43,501 nucleotides of DNA from Bacteroidales bacterium (GCA_024401395.1 JAKSLD010000024.1:1-43501), one strand, 5' to 3'. Counted from the stretch's first letter, positions 16,726 through 25,521 are shown. The notes: a model not told the origin generated them from the letters alone. Numbers and translations are program-made.

Positions 16726-17594
16726 TTCTCAGTTTCGTTGTAGGTCCAAGGGTTCTCCTTGATACCTGCGAGTTTGACCATAGCCTCGTGAGTACGTTTG
16801 CGAAGGTCGTCGATAATAGCATTTTTATCCTTAAGATCCTTATTAGCCAAGATAGGCTCGCCTACGTTGAGGGTAATACAAGGGTCCTTGCCGAAAAGCT
16901 TAAGGAATCCAGTACGTTCGCGGTAAGACACAGCCATTGGAACGATAGGGAGGTCATATCTGAGAGCGAATACGAATGCACCCTTCTTGAAAGGGCGTAT
17001 AGGAGTATAATAATCCCATCGAGCCTCCTCTGCGAAGAAGTGGATCCACTCTTTGCGCTGGTGTACTTCGTCGAACGCAGCATAGAATTTGCGAAGGGCA
17101 GATACGCTATCAGGTACAGGTATGCCACCCATAGCACGCATGTGACGGCCATCAGGGCCAGCGAGTTGTTCGCGCCAGATAGGGAACCAGAGACGGCACC
17201 AACCAAGGGCATCCATTACGCCGGCAACATCCCAGCGGTATACGTGGTTACAAACCGTGAGACCACCATTCTTGAATATTTCCTTGTTTTTGCGGATGTT
17301 CTCATAGCCGCGACCACGGAACCCATAGACGAGGAAGTGGAGAGGGCGGATGATGAACCAGGCGCGAGCATAATATAGGAATACCCAGAATTTCTGTTTA
17401 AAAGAATGGTCGATATATGGATAATCAGCGTCGAAAGTAGGCATTTCCTTAGTGAAATTGACGCCATTGACGTGGGCGTGAGGATTCTTAGAATCGTAAA
17501 CATCTCCACGTTGAGGAACGTAACGGCCCTCTTCGACGACTAAACGGCTATATTCTTCAGGTTGCGATAGATTACTCATTTTGTAAATATTCAC
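16722..17594 (-). CDS. PlsC-like 1-acyl-glycerol-3-phosphate/lysophospholipid acyltransferase
   Basis: 290 residues with the acyltransferase HX4D catalytic box (NHVYRWD, H117 and D122) after a hydrophobic stretch (about 68-90), so it is probably an inner-membrane enzyme that acylates a lysophospholipid or related acceptor. The second box, normally FPEGTR, reads FAEEARWD here, and is followed by the expected FKKGAFVFALRYDLPIVPMAV. A long N-terminal extension (about 60 residues, YSRLVVEEGRYVPQRG) precedes the domain. Two start candidates exist, 17594 and the M6 codon at 17579; a -7 box lies 18 nt upstream of the first. Confidence 0.85.
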   Translation of the reverse strand: MNIYKMSNLSQPEEYSRLVVEEGRYVPQRGDVYDSKNPHAHVNGVNFTKEMPTFDADYPYIDHSFKQKFWVFLYYARAWFIIRPLHFLVYGFRGRGYENIRKNKEIFKNGGLTVCNHVYRWDVAGVMDALGWCRLWFPIWREQLAGPDGRHMRAMGGIPVPDSVSALRKFYAAFDEVHQRKEWIHFFAEEARWDYYTPIRPFKKGAFVFALRYDLPIVPMAVSYRERTGFLKLFGKDPCITLNVGEPILANKDLKDKNAIIDDLRKRTHEAMVKLAGIKENPWTYNETEK

Positions 17595-17611
17595 TATTCA
17601 TAATTAACAAA

Positions 17612-17619
17612 CAAAATTA
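17612..17619 (-). promoter_or_regulatory. -7 box upstream of the acyltransferase
   Basis: TAATTTTG on the minus strand, in the 79-nt spacer between lrgB and the acyltransferase. No TTG was found at the expected -33 distance. The box is very close to the first ATG (17594), which favours a short leader or the internal start at 17579. Confidence 0.5.
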
Positions 17620-17673
17620 GTCATTTCTTGTTTGTTTTGAGAAACTAAGGATGAAAATAAGTATTAGTACGTA

Positions 17674-18372
17674 TTACGAGATAAAATATTCCACGAGCGG
17701 TACAACCACTGCTGTCCAAACACCCATAAGGCCTATAGCCATACCAGCTATTGCCCCTTGGAGCTGTCCGAGTTGCATAGCGCGAGCGGTGCCTACGCCA
17801 TGGGAAGCAGCGCCGAGAGCAAGACCCTGAGCGATAGGCGATGTGACACCTATAGACTTCAAGAACCAAGGGCCTACAATATTTCCGAAGATACCGCAAG
17901 TAAAAACCGTGATAGCAGTCAGAGGAGCCAGTCCGCCCATTCGTTCCGTAATACCGAGAGCTATCGGCATAGTGACTGATTTAGGCTCCATAGATACCAT
18001 AAGCAAATGAGGGGTATCCATGACAAAACATACGGCTACGACGCTAAGAACCGACACTATGCTACCAGCAGTAATAGCGAGGAGGACACGTTTGACGTTA
18101 CCCTTAAGATGTCGGATTTGCATGTGGAGGGCATATCCCAGAGCCACCACTGTAGGCGACAAGAGCAAAGATATAGCATGGCTACCCTTTTCGTAGGTAG
18201 GGTAATCGATGTCGAGAGCCAGTAAAAGTGGGATTAGAGTAGATATAGCTATAAGAAGCGGGTTAGTCAAGGGGTGATTAAACCTGCGGTGGATTATTGT
18301 GCCGAGGTAATAAGCTCCGATAGTCAAGAGGAGGATGAACGGCTCGCTTTGGATAAGGTCAAAATCTTTCAT
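17674..18372 (-). CDS. lrgB: LrgB/CidB family membrane protein
   Basis: 232 residues, almost entirely hydrophobic helices, with the family features PLLIA..IPLLLALDIDYPTY near the start, LLSPTVVALGYALHMQ, MEPKSVTMPIALGI and the highly conserved GAASHGVGTARAMQLGQLQGAIAGMAIGLMG near the C terminus. Named as an antiholin/holin-like pair with LrgA; LrgAB homologues in Firmicutes and the plant protein PLGG1 are now linked to transport of small organic acids such as pyruvate and glycolate. It is last in a three-gene operon and overlaps lrgA by 4 nt. Confidence 0.95.
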   Translation of the reverse strand: MKDFDLIQSEPFILLLTIGAYYLGTIIHRRFNHPLTNPLLIAISTLIPLLLALDIDYPTYEKGSHAISLLLSPTVVALGYALHMQIRHLKGNVKRVLLAITAGSIVSVLSVVAVCFVMDTPHLLMVSMEPKSVTMPIALGITERMGGLAPLTAITVFTCGIFGNIVGPWFLKSIGVTSPIAQGLALGAASHGVGTARAMQLGQLQGAIAGMAIGLMGVWTAVVVPLVEYFIS

Positions 18373-18713
18373 TGCTTATTATCCTCCTTTTTATGCTTTT
18401 CGACGATAAGACCGACTACTGCCATGACAATTAAGGTAGTTACAGTAATATTCAAGACAATAGAAATCCAGTTTTCGGCTATAAGTTCGTATGCGGCCAT
18501 GAGGCCCACTCCGGCAGGGAGGAACATAAGAGCCATATTCTTAGTAAGAATAGTGCATACAGAAGATACGCTATCCTCCTTGATGAGTTTCGACTGGAGA
18601 GCCAAGAACATTATGACCATGCCGAATATATTACCTGGGACGAAACCACCTGTGAGCCAAGAAATCAATTCTCCGAGGCTTAAAATTCCCAGGATTATGA
18701 GTATTCCTTTCAT
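18369..18713 (-). CDS. lrgA: CidA/LrgA family membrane protein
   Basis: 114 residues, four predicted transmembrane helices, with the family's SWLTGGFVPGNIFGMVIMFLAL and FLPAGVGLMAAYELI segments. Works with LrgB. Overlaps both neighbours by 4 nt (flavin reductase before, lrgB after), so the three proteins are probably made together. No LytSR-type regulator is nearby. Confidence 0.93.
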   Translation of the reverse strand: MKGILIILGILSLGELISWLTGGFVPGNIFGMVIMFLALQSKLIKEDSVSSVCTILTKNMALMFLPAGVGLMAAYELIAENWISIVLNITVTTLIVMAVVGLIVEKHKKEDNKQ

Positions 18714-19291
18714 TTTTTCTTTACTGAGAAACCAAATTTACCTATTTCCTTACCAACCTTGTAGTATTTACCATGAGAGTAGCAGATAGGGTTAGCCTTC
18801 TGGAGGTCGAAAGCCCCATCCTCGTTGAGATACTTCTCGTCAGCCTGAACGGCGACCACCTCGGCAATGAACATATCGTGAGTACCCAGAGGGACTATCT
18901 GTTTGACTTTACACTCGATAGATATAGGAGATTCCTTGATAGAAGGAGCCTTCACCATTGAACTAGGTTCTGGGGTCAGTTTCATCTCCTTGAATTTATT
19001 CACGTCTCTACCAGATTTTACGCCGCACCAGTCGGTAGCATAAGCCAGTTCCTCGGTAGTCAGGTTTACTACAAATTCGCCACTCTCCTTAATAAGATTA
19101 TAAGAATATCGGCTAGGCCGGATTGAGATAGAGAGCATTGCGGGGTCGGAGCAAATAGTTCCAGCCCAAGCTATAGTAATAATATTCTGTTCTTTGCCGT
19201 CGGCGGAAGCGCAAGAAACCATCACGACGGGAAGAGGGTAGAGCTGATTACCAGCTCGCCATATTTGTTTTGTCATATTGTATGTCCTCAA
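18710..19291 (-). CDS. flavin reductase-like FMN-binding protein
   Basis: 193 residues of the flavin reductase-like/FMN-binding split-barrel family: YPLPVVMVSCASADGKEQNIITIAWAGTICSDPAMLSISIRPSRYSYNLI is the typical N-terminal half, with DWCGVKSGRDVNKF and the later ECKVKQIVPLGTHDMFIAEV. It probably binds FMN and reduces flavin or a small substrate with NAD(P)H. The internal M6 (MTKQIWRAG, at 19276) is an alternative start. It is the first gene of an operon with lrgA and lrgB (4-nt overlaps). Confidence 0.92.
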   Translation of the reverse strand: MRTYNMTKQIWRAGNQLYPLPVVMVSCASADGKEQNIITIAWAGTICSDPAMLSISIRPSRYSYNLIKESGEFVVNLTTEELAYATDWCGVKSGRDVNKFKEMKLTPEPSSMVKAPSIKESPISIECKVKQIVPLGTHDMFIAEVVAVQADEKYLNEDGAFDLQKANPICYSHGKYYKVGKEIGKFGFSVKKK

Positions 19292-19387
19292 TTATTGCAC
19301 ATAAAAGTACTATATATCAAATAAAGCATGCCAATTACAATGAAACCGAAATAGGGATCCTGTATAGGCCAGGCAATTCTGCTTTTG

Positions 19388-19470
19388 TATACTCGGGCTA
19401 CACTCGGACTATACTCGGACTGCACTCGGGCTGTATTCGGGGAAGTACCTTGTTCATCGCAATTTTTTAT
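19388..19470 (+). repeat. 11-bp tandem array C with conserved 3' core
   Basis: Units TATACTCGGGC (19388-19398), TACACTCGGAC (19399-19409), TATACTCGGAC (19410-19420), TGCACTCGGGC (19421-19431), TGTATTCGGGG (19432-19442), then the shared core GGAAGTACC TTGTTCATCGC AATTTTTTAT (19441-19470). It lies between the flavin reductase start and the trkA stop, both minus strand. Translations of this stretch in other frames give repetitive peptides but no plausible gene. Confidence 0.9.
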
Positions 19471-19480
19471 TTTTGACGCA

Positions 19481-20191
19481 CTATTTTATACTCTCCATGT
19501 ATTTAGCGATGTCGGACTGAGCGCCATAGATGAAGATATGGTCATCCTTTCCGAAAATGTAAGAATCCAGGTCATTTGTCGCTGCTTCCCAGTGTTTGCT
19601 AGCCTCGAAGCCCAAGACACCGCCCACCTTGTTTGCGATGCCAGCGTTTTCTACCTGATGCTTAACGGCAATGAGGCTGATATTGTATTCGCCCTTGAAA
19701 TTGATTTGTCCAGCTTTCTGTCCAACGTAGTAACTAGGGATTATTATTTCATTGATTACCACATCGTCAGTGATGCTATAAGTACTTACTACGTTTTCCA
19801 GCATCAGGTGGTTGGCGATAGAGCGAGCTGCGGTTTCCTCTGGGTTGACTATATTAGTAATACCCATACGTCGGAGCACCATATCGTGGAGAGGAGAAAG
19901 AGAGCGTCCGATAATATTCTTCACTCCAAGATTGAGGAGGACCGCCGTAGTCTGGACAGAAGCTGCCCAATCCTCACCGATGGCTACGATGACGGCATCG
20001 GCTTCGGTAATCTGCTGGCTCATGAGAGCATTCTCGTCGGTAGAATTCAGGCAAGCAGTATCGAAATCCTGTTTATGCATTTCCACCTTTTCGAGGTTAG
20101 TGTCAATACCAAGGACATCGTTACCCATAGCATTGAGAGTCTTGCCGAGGGAAACACCGAAAGTGCCAAGTCCTATAATAACGTACATCAT
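19481..20191 (-). CDS. trkA: TrkA/KtrA family potassium uptake regulatory subunit
   Basis: Cytoplasmic ring-forming gating subunit of a Trk/Ktr potassium channel. The 236 residues hold one RCK unit: an N-terminal Rossmann nucleotide-binding domain (MMYVIIGLGTFGVSLGKTL, then LGIDTNLEKVEM and ADAVIVAIGEDW) and a C-terminal TrkA_C domain (about 150-236). The single-unit length matches KtrA rather than the double TrkA of E. coli. It follows trkH by 17 nt on the same strand. Confidence 0.95.
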   Translation of the reverse strand: MMYVIIGLGTFGVSLGKTLNAMGNDVLGIDTNLEKVEMHKQDFDTACLNSTDENALMSQQITEADAVIVAIGEDWAASVQTTAVLLNLGVKNIIGRSLSPLHDMVLRRMGITNIVNPEETAARSIANHLMLENVVSTYSITDDVVINEIIIPSYYVGQKAGQINFKGEYNISLIAVKHQVENAGIANKVGGVLGFEASKHWEAATNDLDSYIFGKDDHIFIYGAQSDIAKYMESIK

Positions 20192-20208
20192 AATACAAAT
20201 CTCCTCTA

Positions 20209-22116
20209 TTATATTGTTATTCCTTCAGTAGGATATATTACATTCAGTTCAGATTTAGGCGTAATGAAACACATCATAAATGCCAGCAGACCGATACGTC
20301 CAATAAACATATTTATTATCAAGACCACCTCAGAAGCCACGCTGAGGTCGGGGGTAACACCTAACGACAAGCCAGTTGTAGTTAGGGCAGATACGACTTC
20401 GAACAAGATTTGGGTAGGCATTTTATCAGGCTCGAAAGTCAGGAGCAAGATATAGCTGATGATTATACTGATAAAAGACAAAGCGATAGTAGCCATAGCC
20501 TTCTGGATAGACTGACGAGATATGCGGCGTCCGAATATCTGGATATGATCCTTGCCGAGTACGGTATTTCTGAGGTTCAGCATAGCGAGGGCGAAAGTAG
20601 TGACCTTAATGCCACCACCAGTAGAGAGAGGAGCGCCACCGATCCACATAAGCACAATTACGATTGCTATTGTAGCTGGTGTCATCATGTTAAGGTCCTG
20701 GACAGCCATTCCACAAGAGCGGGAATTGATAGAGAGGAAGAAAGACTCGGTGAGCCTATCCCAGAATCCGTATTCCGACTGAGTAGCATTTATTTCGGTC
20801 AGCATAAAGACCGCAGTGGCCAAGACGAGCAATATGAGGTGAGTCCAGAACATGATACGGCAACTAGTGTCGATGAGTCTAGGACGGAATATCAGTTTAT
20901 TCTTTTTGCGGAAAAGCTTAGTGAACAGCACTTTGAAGCGATGTCTTACCCAATCTATGGCAGAACTCTGCAGTGGGAAGCCGGCACTACCGAAAACTAC
21001 GGTAAGAGCCAGAGTCCACTGTATGCCACGGCTATTGATAAGAAAAGCATCATTAAGTTCGCTAGGTACGCAAGAAAAGCCAGCGTTACAAAAAGCGATT
21101 ATAGCGTGGAATACAGCGTAGAATATACGGTCCTCCTCAGTTATCATAGGCATATTTTCGCCTATCTGGACATAGAGACACCATGCGGTAATAGCCTCGA
21201 GGATGAGAGTTACGTACATAATACGCTTTAGGGTAGTAAAAATATCTGAGATATTATTAGCAGAGACCAAGTCCTTCATTATGATACGGTTCTGCATAGA
21301 AGCCTTACCCGTAACCGAGAGTGCAAAGAAAGATGTGAAAGACATAACGCCGAGGCCGCCAATCTGAACGAGGACCACCAAGATAAGCTGCCCGAAGAAA
21401 GAGAGCTGAGTCGGGACATCTATCACAGAAAGGCCAGTGATACAAGTTGCTGAAGTAGCGGTAAAGAGAGCATCTATGAAAGAAAGTTCGCCTATATGTG
21501 CTTTAGGCATAAGGAATAGGCCTGTTCCGATAAATATGATTAGAGCGAACGATCCAGCGAAAATCAACATAGGGTTGAATCGGCGGGTAAGGATAGCAAG
21601 GCTTTGACGTGAAATCTCGTAGGCAGAAATCAGCAAAGCAGTGATGCCATTAATCCAGCTATTATTCAACAACTGTTGCCATTCCGGCATCAATTCACCC
21701 TTGTCGAGGTTATGACCGCCTGCGAAGTAGAGGAAAGACCATGTTATGATAGCGTAGACGATTTCCGAGATAGGTGCCTTAGAAGGTTTTCTCCAGTAAC
21801 CGAGAAGCTTATAGAGTTGAACTATACCGAAAGTGAAAATGACCCAGCCATTGATTTTGACACACGTTTCAGTTATTTCGTCAGTCATTTCGAAGCCAAT
21901 CTGCCAAGCGATGTCGCCAAAGCAGACGGCGGCAGCCAGCATACTGATTATGTCGATGGCGCGATCGAAGATAGTTCCCCAGTGGTGGAGGAAAGTGTAG
22001 AAACGCAAAAGGACGGTATTCACCACATTCTGAAGGTACTGATCATAGATTACGCTCCAGGCATGGCGGAAATCATCAAAATTGTTCTTTATGCGATACT
22101 TCCACTTGTCAAACAT
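20209..22116 (-). CDS. trkH: TrkH/KtrB family potassium channel subunit
   Basis: Inner-membrane potassium uptake channel driven by ion gradients. The 635 residues are longer than KtrB (about 450) owing to an N-terminal block of extra membrane segments (about 1-180). The four pore loops with filter glycines are visible: TATSATCITGLSV, FHAIIAFCNAGFS, SINSRSCGMAVQD and VVSALTTTGLSLG. A loop rich in basic residues (RHRFKVLFTKLFRKKNKL) sits between membrane-pair repeats. It pairs with trkA downstream and lies 29 nt after the DUF4268 gene. Confidence 0.95.
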   Translation of the reverse strand: MFDKWKYRIKNNFDDFRHAWSVIYDQYLQNVVNTVLLRFYTFLHHWGTIFDRAIDIISMLAAAVCFGDIAWQIGFEMTDEITETCVKINGWVIFTFGIVQLYKLLGYWRKPSKAPISEIVYAIITWSFLYFAGGHNLDKGELMPEWQQLLNNSWINGITALLISAYEISRQSLAILTRRFNPMLIFAGSFALIIFIGTGLFLMPKAHIGELSFIDALFTATSATCITGLSVIDVPTQLSFFGQLILVVLVQIGGLGVMSFTSFFALSVTGKASMQNRIIMKDLVSANNISDIFTTLKRIMYVTLILEAITAWCLYVQIGENMPMITEEDRIFYAVFHAIIAFCNAGFSCVPSELNDAFLINSRGIQWTLALTVVFGSAGFPLQSSAIDWVRHRFKVLFTKLFRKKNKLIFRPRLIDTSCRIMFWTHLILLVLATAVFMLTEINATQSEYGFWDRLTESFFLSINSRSCGMAVQDLNMMTPATIAIVIVLMWIGGAPLSTGGGIKVTTFALAMLNLRNTVLGKDHIQIFGRRISRQSIQKAMATIALSFISIIISYILLLTFEPDKMPTQILFEVVSALTTTGLSLGVTPDLSVASEVVLIINMFIGRIGLLAFMMCFITPKSELNVIYPTEGITI

Positions 22117-22145
22117 TGGCAGTCAGGACTGATGCCACTAAATTA

Positions 22146-22601
22146 CTAAAAATGTATCAAATAATCCTGCACTTCCAGGAAGGCGTTTTCCATTTTTATC
22201 ATATTATCGATCAAAAAGTGTATCATATCCGACCATTTATCGTGGTTGTACATATCACCTTCAGTCTTGACATATATTCTGATGACAGAATCTCCAGCAT
22301 CCTTGATATAGTTCTCCTCCCAAGTAAGAGGTCCGCCGAATTTAGTTTCGAACAAAGTCTTACAATTCAGCATTTTCTGCCAAAGTTCGGCTTTCTTCTC
22401 CTTGCCAGTAGGGTTTATTTCCATGGCCACCATAGCGAATTCGCGGTTGACATCGAATCTAAGGTCGAGTCCCTTGATTCCAGTTCGGTCGCCAATCCAC
22501 TTACGAGGCTTACCATTCTGACCAGGGAGGCGGCGAGTCTTGCTTTCGAGTTTGTGCCAGAATTCGTGGCGCATGTTTTGAGTTTCCTCTTTTGAGAACA
22601 T
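22146..22601 (-). CDS. DUF4268-like protein
   Basis: 151 residues, no signal peptide or membrane segment, and rich in charged and aromatic residues (MRHEFWHKLESKTRRLPGQNGKPRKWIGDRTGI, KKAELWQKMLNCKTLFETKFGGPLTW, RIYVKTEGDMYNHDKWSDMIHFLID). It resembles the DUF4268 domain, found alone or at the end of restriction-type and DNA-binding proteins; no function is known. It lies between rnz (22 nt) and trkH (29 nt), apparently in the same transcript. Confidence 0.7.
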   Translation of the reverse strand: MFSKEETQNMRHEFWHKLESKTRRLPGQNGKPRKWIGDRTGIKGLDLRFDVNREFAMVAMEINPTGKEKKAELWQKMLNCKTLFETKFGGPLTWEENYIKDAGDSVIRIYVKTEGDMYNHDKWSDMIHFLIDNMIKMENAFLEVQDYLIHF

Positions 22602-22623
22602 AATGTTGAAGTATTGTCTATTG

Positions 22624-23532
22624 TTAGAAAACTAAAGTAAAACCATCATAAACAGCCGTTGTATTAGGGAATATGGTCTGAGCCTCCTGCTCAAAAATAT
22701 CCGTCTCGCGGTATCGGCTAGAGTAGTGACCAAGGAGCAGGCGGCCAACGTGAGCGCGATTAGCTATTGTAGCAGCCTGCTTAGCTGTGCTATGATTAGT
22801 TTTTTTTGCTAATTCCTCATTATCCTGAGCAAAAGTAGACTCATGATATAAGAGAGATATATTGTCGATATAAGGGACTATGTCCGGCTTATAGGCAGTA
22901 TCAGAAATATAAGCATAACTCTTTGGCGGAGCAGCATCTATGACCAAGAGGTTTCTAGGTACGACTTCACCGGTAGTAGGGTCAGTCCATGGTCGGCCAT
23001 TCTTGATATTAACTATATCAGCGATAGTCAGACCATACTTGAATATAGCATTCTTTCTGATGTTAGGCTCTTTAGGCTGTTCGCGGAAAACGAAGCCACA
23101 AGTAGGTATACGATGTTTCAAGGGGATGCTTTGAACAGAGACACCCTTGATATTCAGGACTATCTGAGGCAGTTCGTAATGAAGATGGATGAAATTAACT
23201 TCGAAAGAGATATTGTCGCAGAAGAATTCGATTTGTTTCCTCAGCATCTCCTCGAATTGAGGATCGGCGATTATGGTCAGAGGGGTAGTCCTATTGAGGA
23301 GGGACATTGTAGATATGAGCCCGATGAGACCGAATACATGGTCGCCGTGAAGGTGAGAGATGCAGACGAAATCGATTCGCATGAAATTGATATGCATCTT
23401 TCGGAGTTGGAATTGTGTACCTTCGGCGCAATCGATCAAGAATACTCTACCTCCGACGGTAAGTACCTGAGCTGACGGCATTCTGTCAGAGATTGGCAGA
23501 GCCGAATTGCAACCGAGTATGGTCAATTCCAT
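22624..23532 (-). CDS. rnz: ribonuclease Z
   Basis: Zinc endonuclease that trims the 3' end of precursor tRNAs. The 302 residues match the short-form RNase Z. The beta-CASP/MBL metal site is intact: SHLHGDHVFGL (H60, H62, D64, H65), AYISDTAYKPD, LLYHESTFAQD and LLLGHYSSRY. The N terminus MELTILGCNSALPISDRMPSAQVL is typical for Bacteroidota members. It is 41 nt after the STAS gene and 22 nt before the DUF4268 gene. Confidence 0.96.
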   Translation of the reverse strand: MELTILGCNSALPISDRMPSAQVLTVGGRVFLIDCAEGTQFQLRKMHINFMRIDFVCISHLHGDHVFGLIGLISTMSLLNRTTPLTIIADPQFEEMLRKQIEFFCDNISFEVNFIHLHYELPQIVLNIKGVSVQSIPLKHRIPTCGFVFREQPKEPNIRKNAIFKYGLTIADIVNIKNGRPWTDPTTGEVVPRNLLVIDAAPPKSYAYISDTAYKPDIVPYIDNISLLYHESTFAQDNEELAKKTNHSTAKQAATIANRAHVGRLLLGHYSSRYRETDIFEQEAQTIFPNTTAVYDGFTLVF

Positions 23533-23573
23533 TGCAAACTAAATAGTGTGGTGTTGCGAAAGGGAAAGAAAGA

Positions 23574-23909
23574 TTATTCGCTGAAACGGCTTTCAGCCTC
23601 TTCTATGTCAGAAACGATGACCAAAGGTGGGTCGAAGCGCTGGATAGAGAGCATAGTTTCCACAGAAGGAGTCAGGTTGCAAAGGATGAGCTTACCGTTT
23701 TTACAGAGACGGTGAGCAATCATGATGCAAGAGAGACCTGCTGCGTCACAATAAGTACAGCCAGAGAAGTCTACAATAAGATTCTCGATGTGGCGACCGG
23801 AGAGAATAACCAACTCCTGGTTTAATTGAGGAGTAGTGTGAGAGTCTAGACGCTCGCTAGATATATTAAGGATTGTATAACCTTCCTTATGTGTGATACC
23901 GAAACTCAT
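23574..23909 (-). CDS. STAS-domain anti-sigma-factor-antagonist-like protein without the phospho-serine
   Basis: 111 residues forming one STAS domain (YTILNISSERLDSHTTPQLNQEL, ENLIVDFSGCTYCDAAGLSCIMIAHRL, then VETMLSIQRFD). SpoIIAA-type proteins are switched off by phosphorylation of a serine in the DSSG loop; here the loop is D55-A56-A57-G58, so there is no serine at the standard place (the next one is S60). If it binds an anti-sigma factor it would do so without that switch. No anti-sigma kinase or sigma factor gene is adjacent. It appears to head the rnz-DUF4268-trkH-trkA run. Confidence 0.85.
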   Translation of the reverse strand: MSFGITHKEGYTILNISSERLDSHTTPQLNQELVILSGRHIENLIVDFSGCTYCDAAGLSCIMIAHRLCKNGKLILCNLTPSVETMLSIQRFDPPLVIVSDIEEAESRFSE

Positions 23910-24015
23910 TTTCTATTATTTTACTGGCTCTGTTACTCACATAGCCGTTGCTAAGTTAGGAATATTTTTTTGAATTAGTGAACTATTTTCAATTTTCTTT
24001 GCAGTATTTAGTCGT

Positions 24016-24051
24016 TAAAAAGCCCATCTGGAACAGGTGTCAGACGGGCTT
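24016..24051 (-). terminator. intrinsic terminator of the second GH28 gene
   Basis: AAGCCCATCTG (24020-24030) pairs with CAGACGGGCTT (24041-24051) with one A/C mismatch (G-U on the minus-strand RNA), followed on the minus strand by a TTTTTAA tract. It lies about 37 nt after the GH28 stop at 24088. Confidence 0.85.
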
Positions 24052-24087
24052 AATTCACAAGACAAAATATGACTTAATTTTACAAAG

Positions 24088-25521
24088 TTACAAGTTGATG
24101 CTATTGCCATTAATCTTTACAGATTCGAAAGATACGTTTGTAGCATTTGAAATTTTGTAAGGGTCGCTTTCGACGCCATCCAATTGGCAGTTGATAACGC
24201 GAATATCCATTACATTGCCTGGCATATCATTGAGACCTACGATATAAGCACCATACTTACTCTTCTGGCTCTTGATGTTTTCGAGATTAACGTTGACAAC
24301 CATAGGAGGGAAGTCGCGGTTGCAAGGTTCGTCAGGTTCGTATTCGAGGTTGATTTTCAAGATAGCCTCCTGGCACTGACCCACTTCGATATTACGTACG
24401 AAGATATTTTCAATTACACCACCGCGGCAGTTGCTAGTCTTGATACGTACTACACGTTCCAGTTCTGGAGAGTCCATCTGGCAGTTCTCCACCCAAAGGT
24501 TCTTGAATCCGCCACTGATTTCGCTACCTACGACTACACCGCCATGCCCATTCTTCATACGGCAATTACGGACTATGATATTCTGACTTGGTGTATTATG
24601 TGCGCGGCCGTCATAATTTCTACCACTCTTGATAGCGATGCAATCGTCGCCAGTGTCGAAGAAACAATCCTCGATGAGCACATTCTCGCAAGATTCAGGG
24701 TCACAACCATCAGAATTAGGACCATGGCTTTCGATTTTTACGCCGCGAACCGTCAAATCCTTGACAAAAAGAGGGTGGATGACCCAGAAAGGTGAATTAC
24801 GCAAAGTCACACCCTGGATAAGAACATTCTCAGAATGGCATATATTAATCAACTGAGGACGAAGACCATCTTTCAGAGACATGATACGCTCGTTGACAGG
24901 AGTACGGCGGATATCATAGTTGATAAGAGTGTCGCGACCTCCTAAAGTCTGAGAAATCATACCCTCTTGCCAGCCATAAATCTTGCGGCCCTTCATAAAC
25001 CACCATATATCGTTAGAGCCTTGGCCATCGATAATACCCTCGCCAGTGATAGCGATATTCTGTGCACCATTGGCATAGATAAGAGGGTGAGCATTATAGC
25101 AATCAAGACCCTCCCAACGAGTTTCAACGGCAGGGTAGTAATGGTTGTAGTCCGTAGAAAACTTAAGAGTTGCGTCTTTAGATATGATGAGATTTACGTT
25201 GCTCTTCAAAGTTACAGGACCTGTCGTCCATTCGCCAGCAGGGACGAGAACGCATCCGCCACCATTCTGGCTAGCTTTATCGATTGCGGACTGAATTGCT
25301 TTTTGGTTCTGCAGAGCCTCGATATCAGTGTTAGCTCCGAAAGAAGTAATGTCTAAAGTATCGTTAGGAAAAGAGACATACTTCATATTTGAGATAACCT
25401 GTTCGGCATTGGCAAAAGCGCCATCCAGTTGGCTATTAGGTTGTGTATTGCAGGAACAAAGCATGCCTATGAGCAATACTGCACATGAAAGACTCTTGTT
25501 CATTATATAATTATTGTTCAT
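24088..25521 (-). CDS. GH28 family polygalacturonase-like lipoprotein
   Basis: 477 residues, a second GH28 enzyme for pectic galacturonan. The N terminus is a lipoprotein signal (MNKSLSCAVLLIGMLCSC, acceptor Cys most likely C24, possibly C22), which would place it on the outer membrane. The beta-helix starts at ITSFGANTD; catalytic residues are N269-S-D271 in GPNSDGCD, D292-D293 in TGDDCIAIKSG, H326 in GHGG and R359-I-K361. Compared with the first GH28, the motif is the commoner exo-polygalacturonase-like NSDGCDPESC. Two starts are possible, 25521 or M7 at 25503, both preceding the signal. It has its own promoter and terminator, so it is monocistronic. Confidence 0.93.
   Translation of the reverse strand: MNNNYIMNKSLSCAVLLIGMLCSCNTQPNSQLDGAFANAEQVISNMKYVSFPNDTLDITSFGANTDIEALQNQKAIQSAIDKASQNGGGCVLVPAGEWTTGPVTLKSNVNLIISKDATLKFSTDYNHYYPAVETRWEGLDCYNAHPLIYANGAQNIAITGEGIIDGQGSNDIWWFMKGRKIYGWQEGMISQTLGGRDTLINYDIRRTPVNERIMSLKDGLRPQLINICHSENVLIQGVTLRNSPFWVIHPLFVKDLTVRGVKIESHGPNSDGCDPESCENVLIEDCFFDTGDDCIAIKSGRNYDGRAHNTPSQNIIVRNCRMKNGHGGVVVGSEISGGFKNLWVENCQMDSPELERVVRIKTSNCRGGVIENIFVRNIEVGQCQEAILKINLEYEPDEPCNRDFPPMVVNVNLENIKSQKSKYGAYIVGLNDMPGNVMDIRVINCQLDGVESDPYKISNATNVSFESVKINGNSINL

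Noticed and set aside
18369-18713. Phage holin
   Set aside because: The protein is a CidA/LrgA family member in an operon with lrgB and a flavin reductase; no phage genes are nearby.
19388-19442. Array C read as a repetitive coding sequence
   Set aside because: An 11-bp unit is out of frame with codons, both neighbouring genes are complete without it, and sister arrays have different sequences.
19385-20455. 356-codon plus-strand frame opposite trkA and trkH
   Set aside because: Opposite two clear potassium-uptake genes; its first part is just the translated 11-bp array C and the rest has no recognisable feature.
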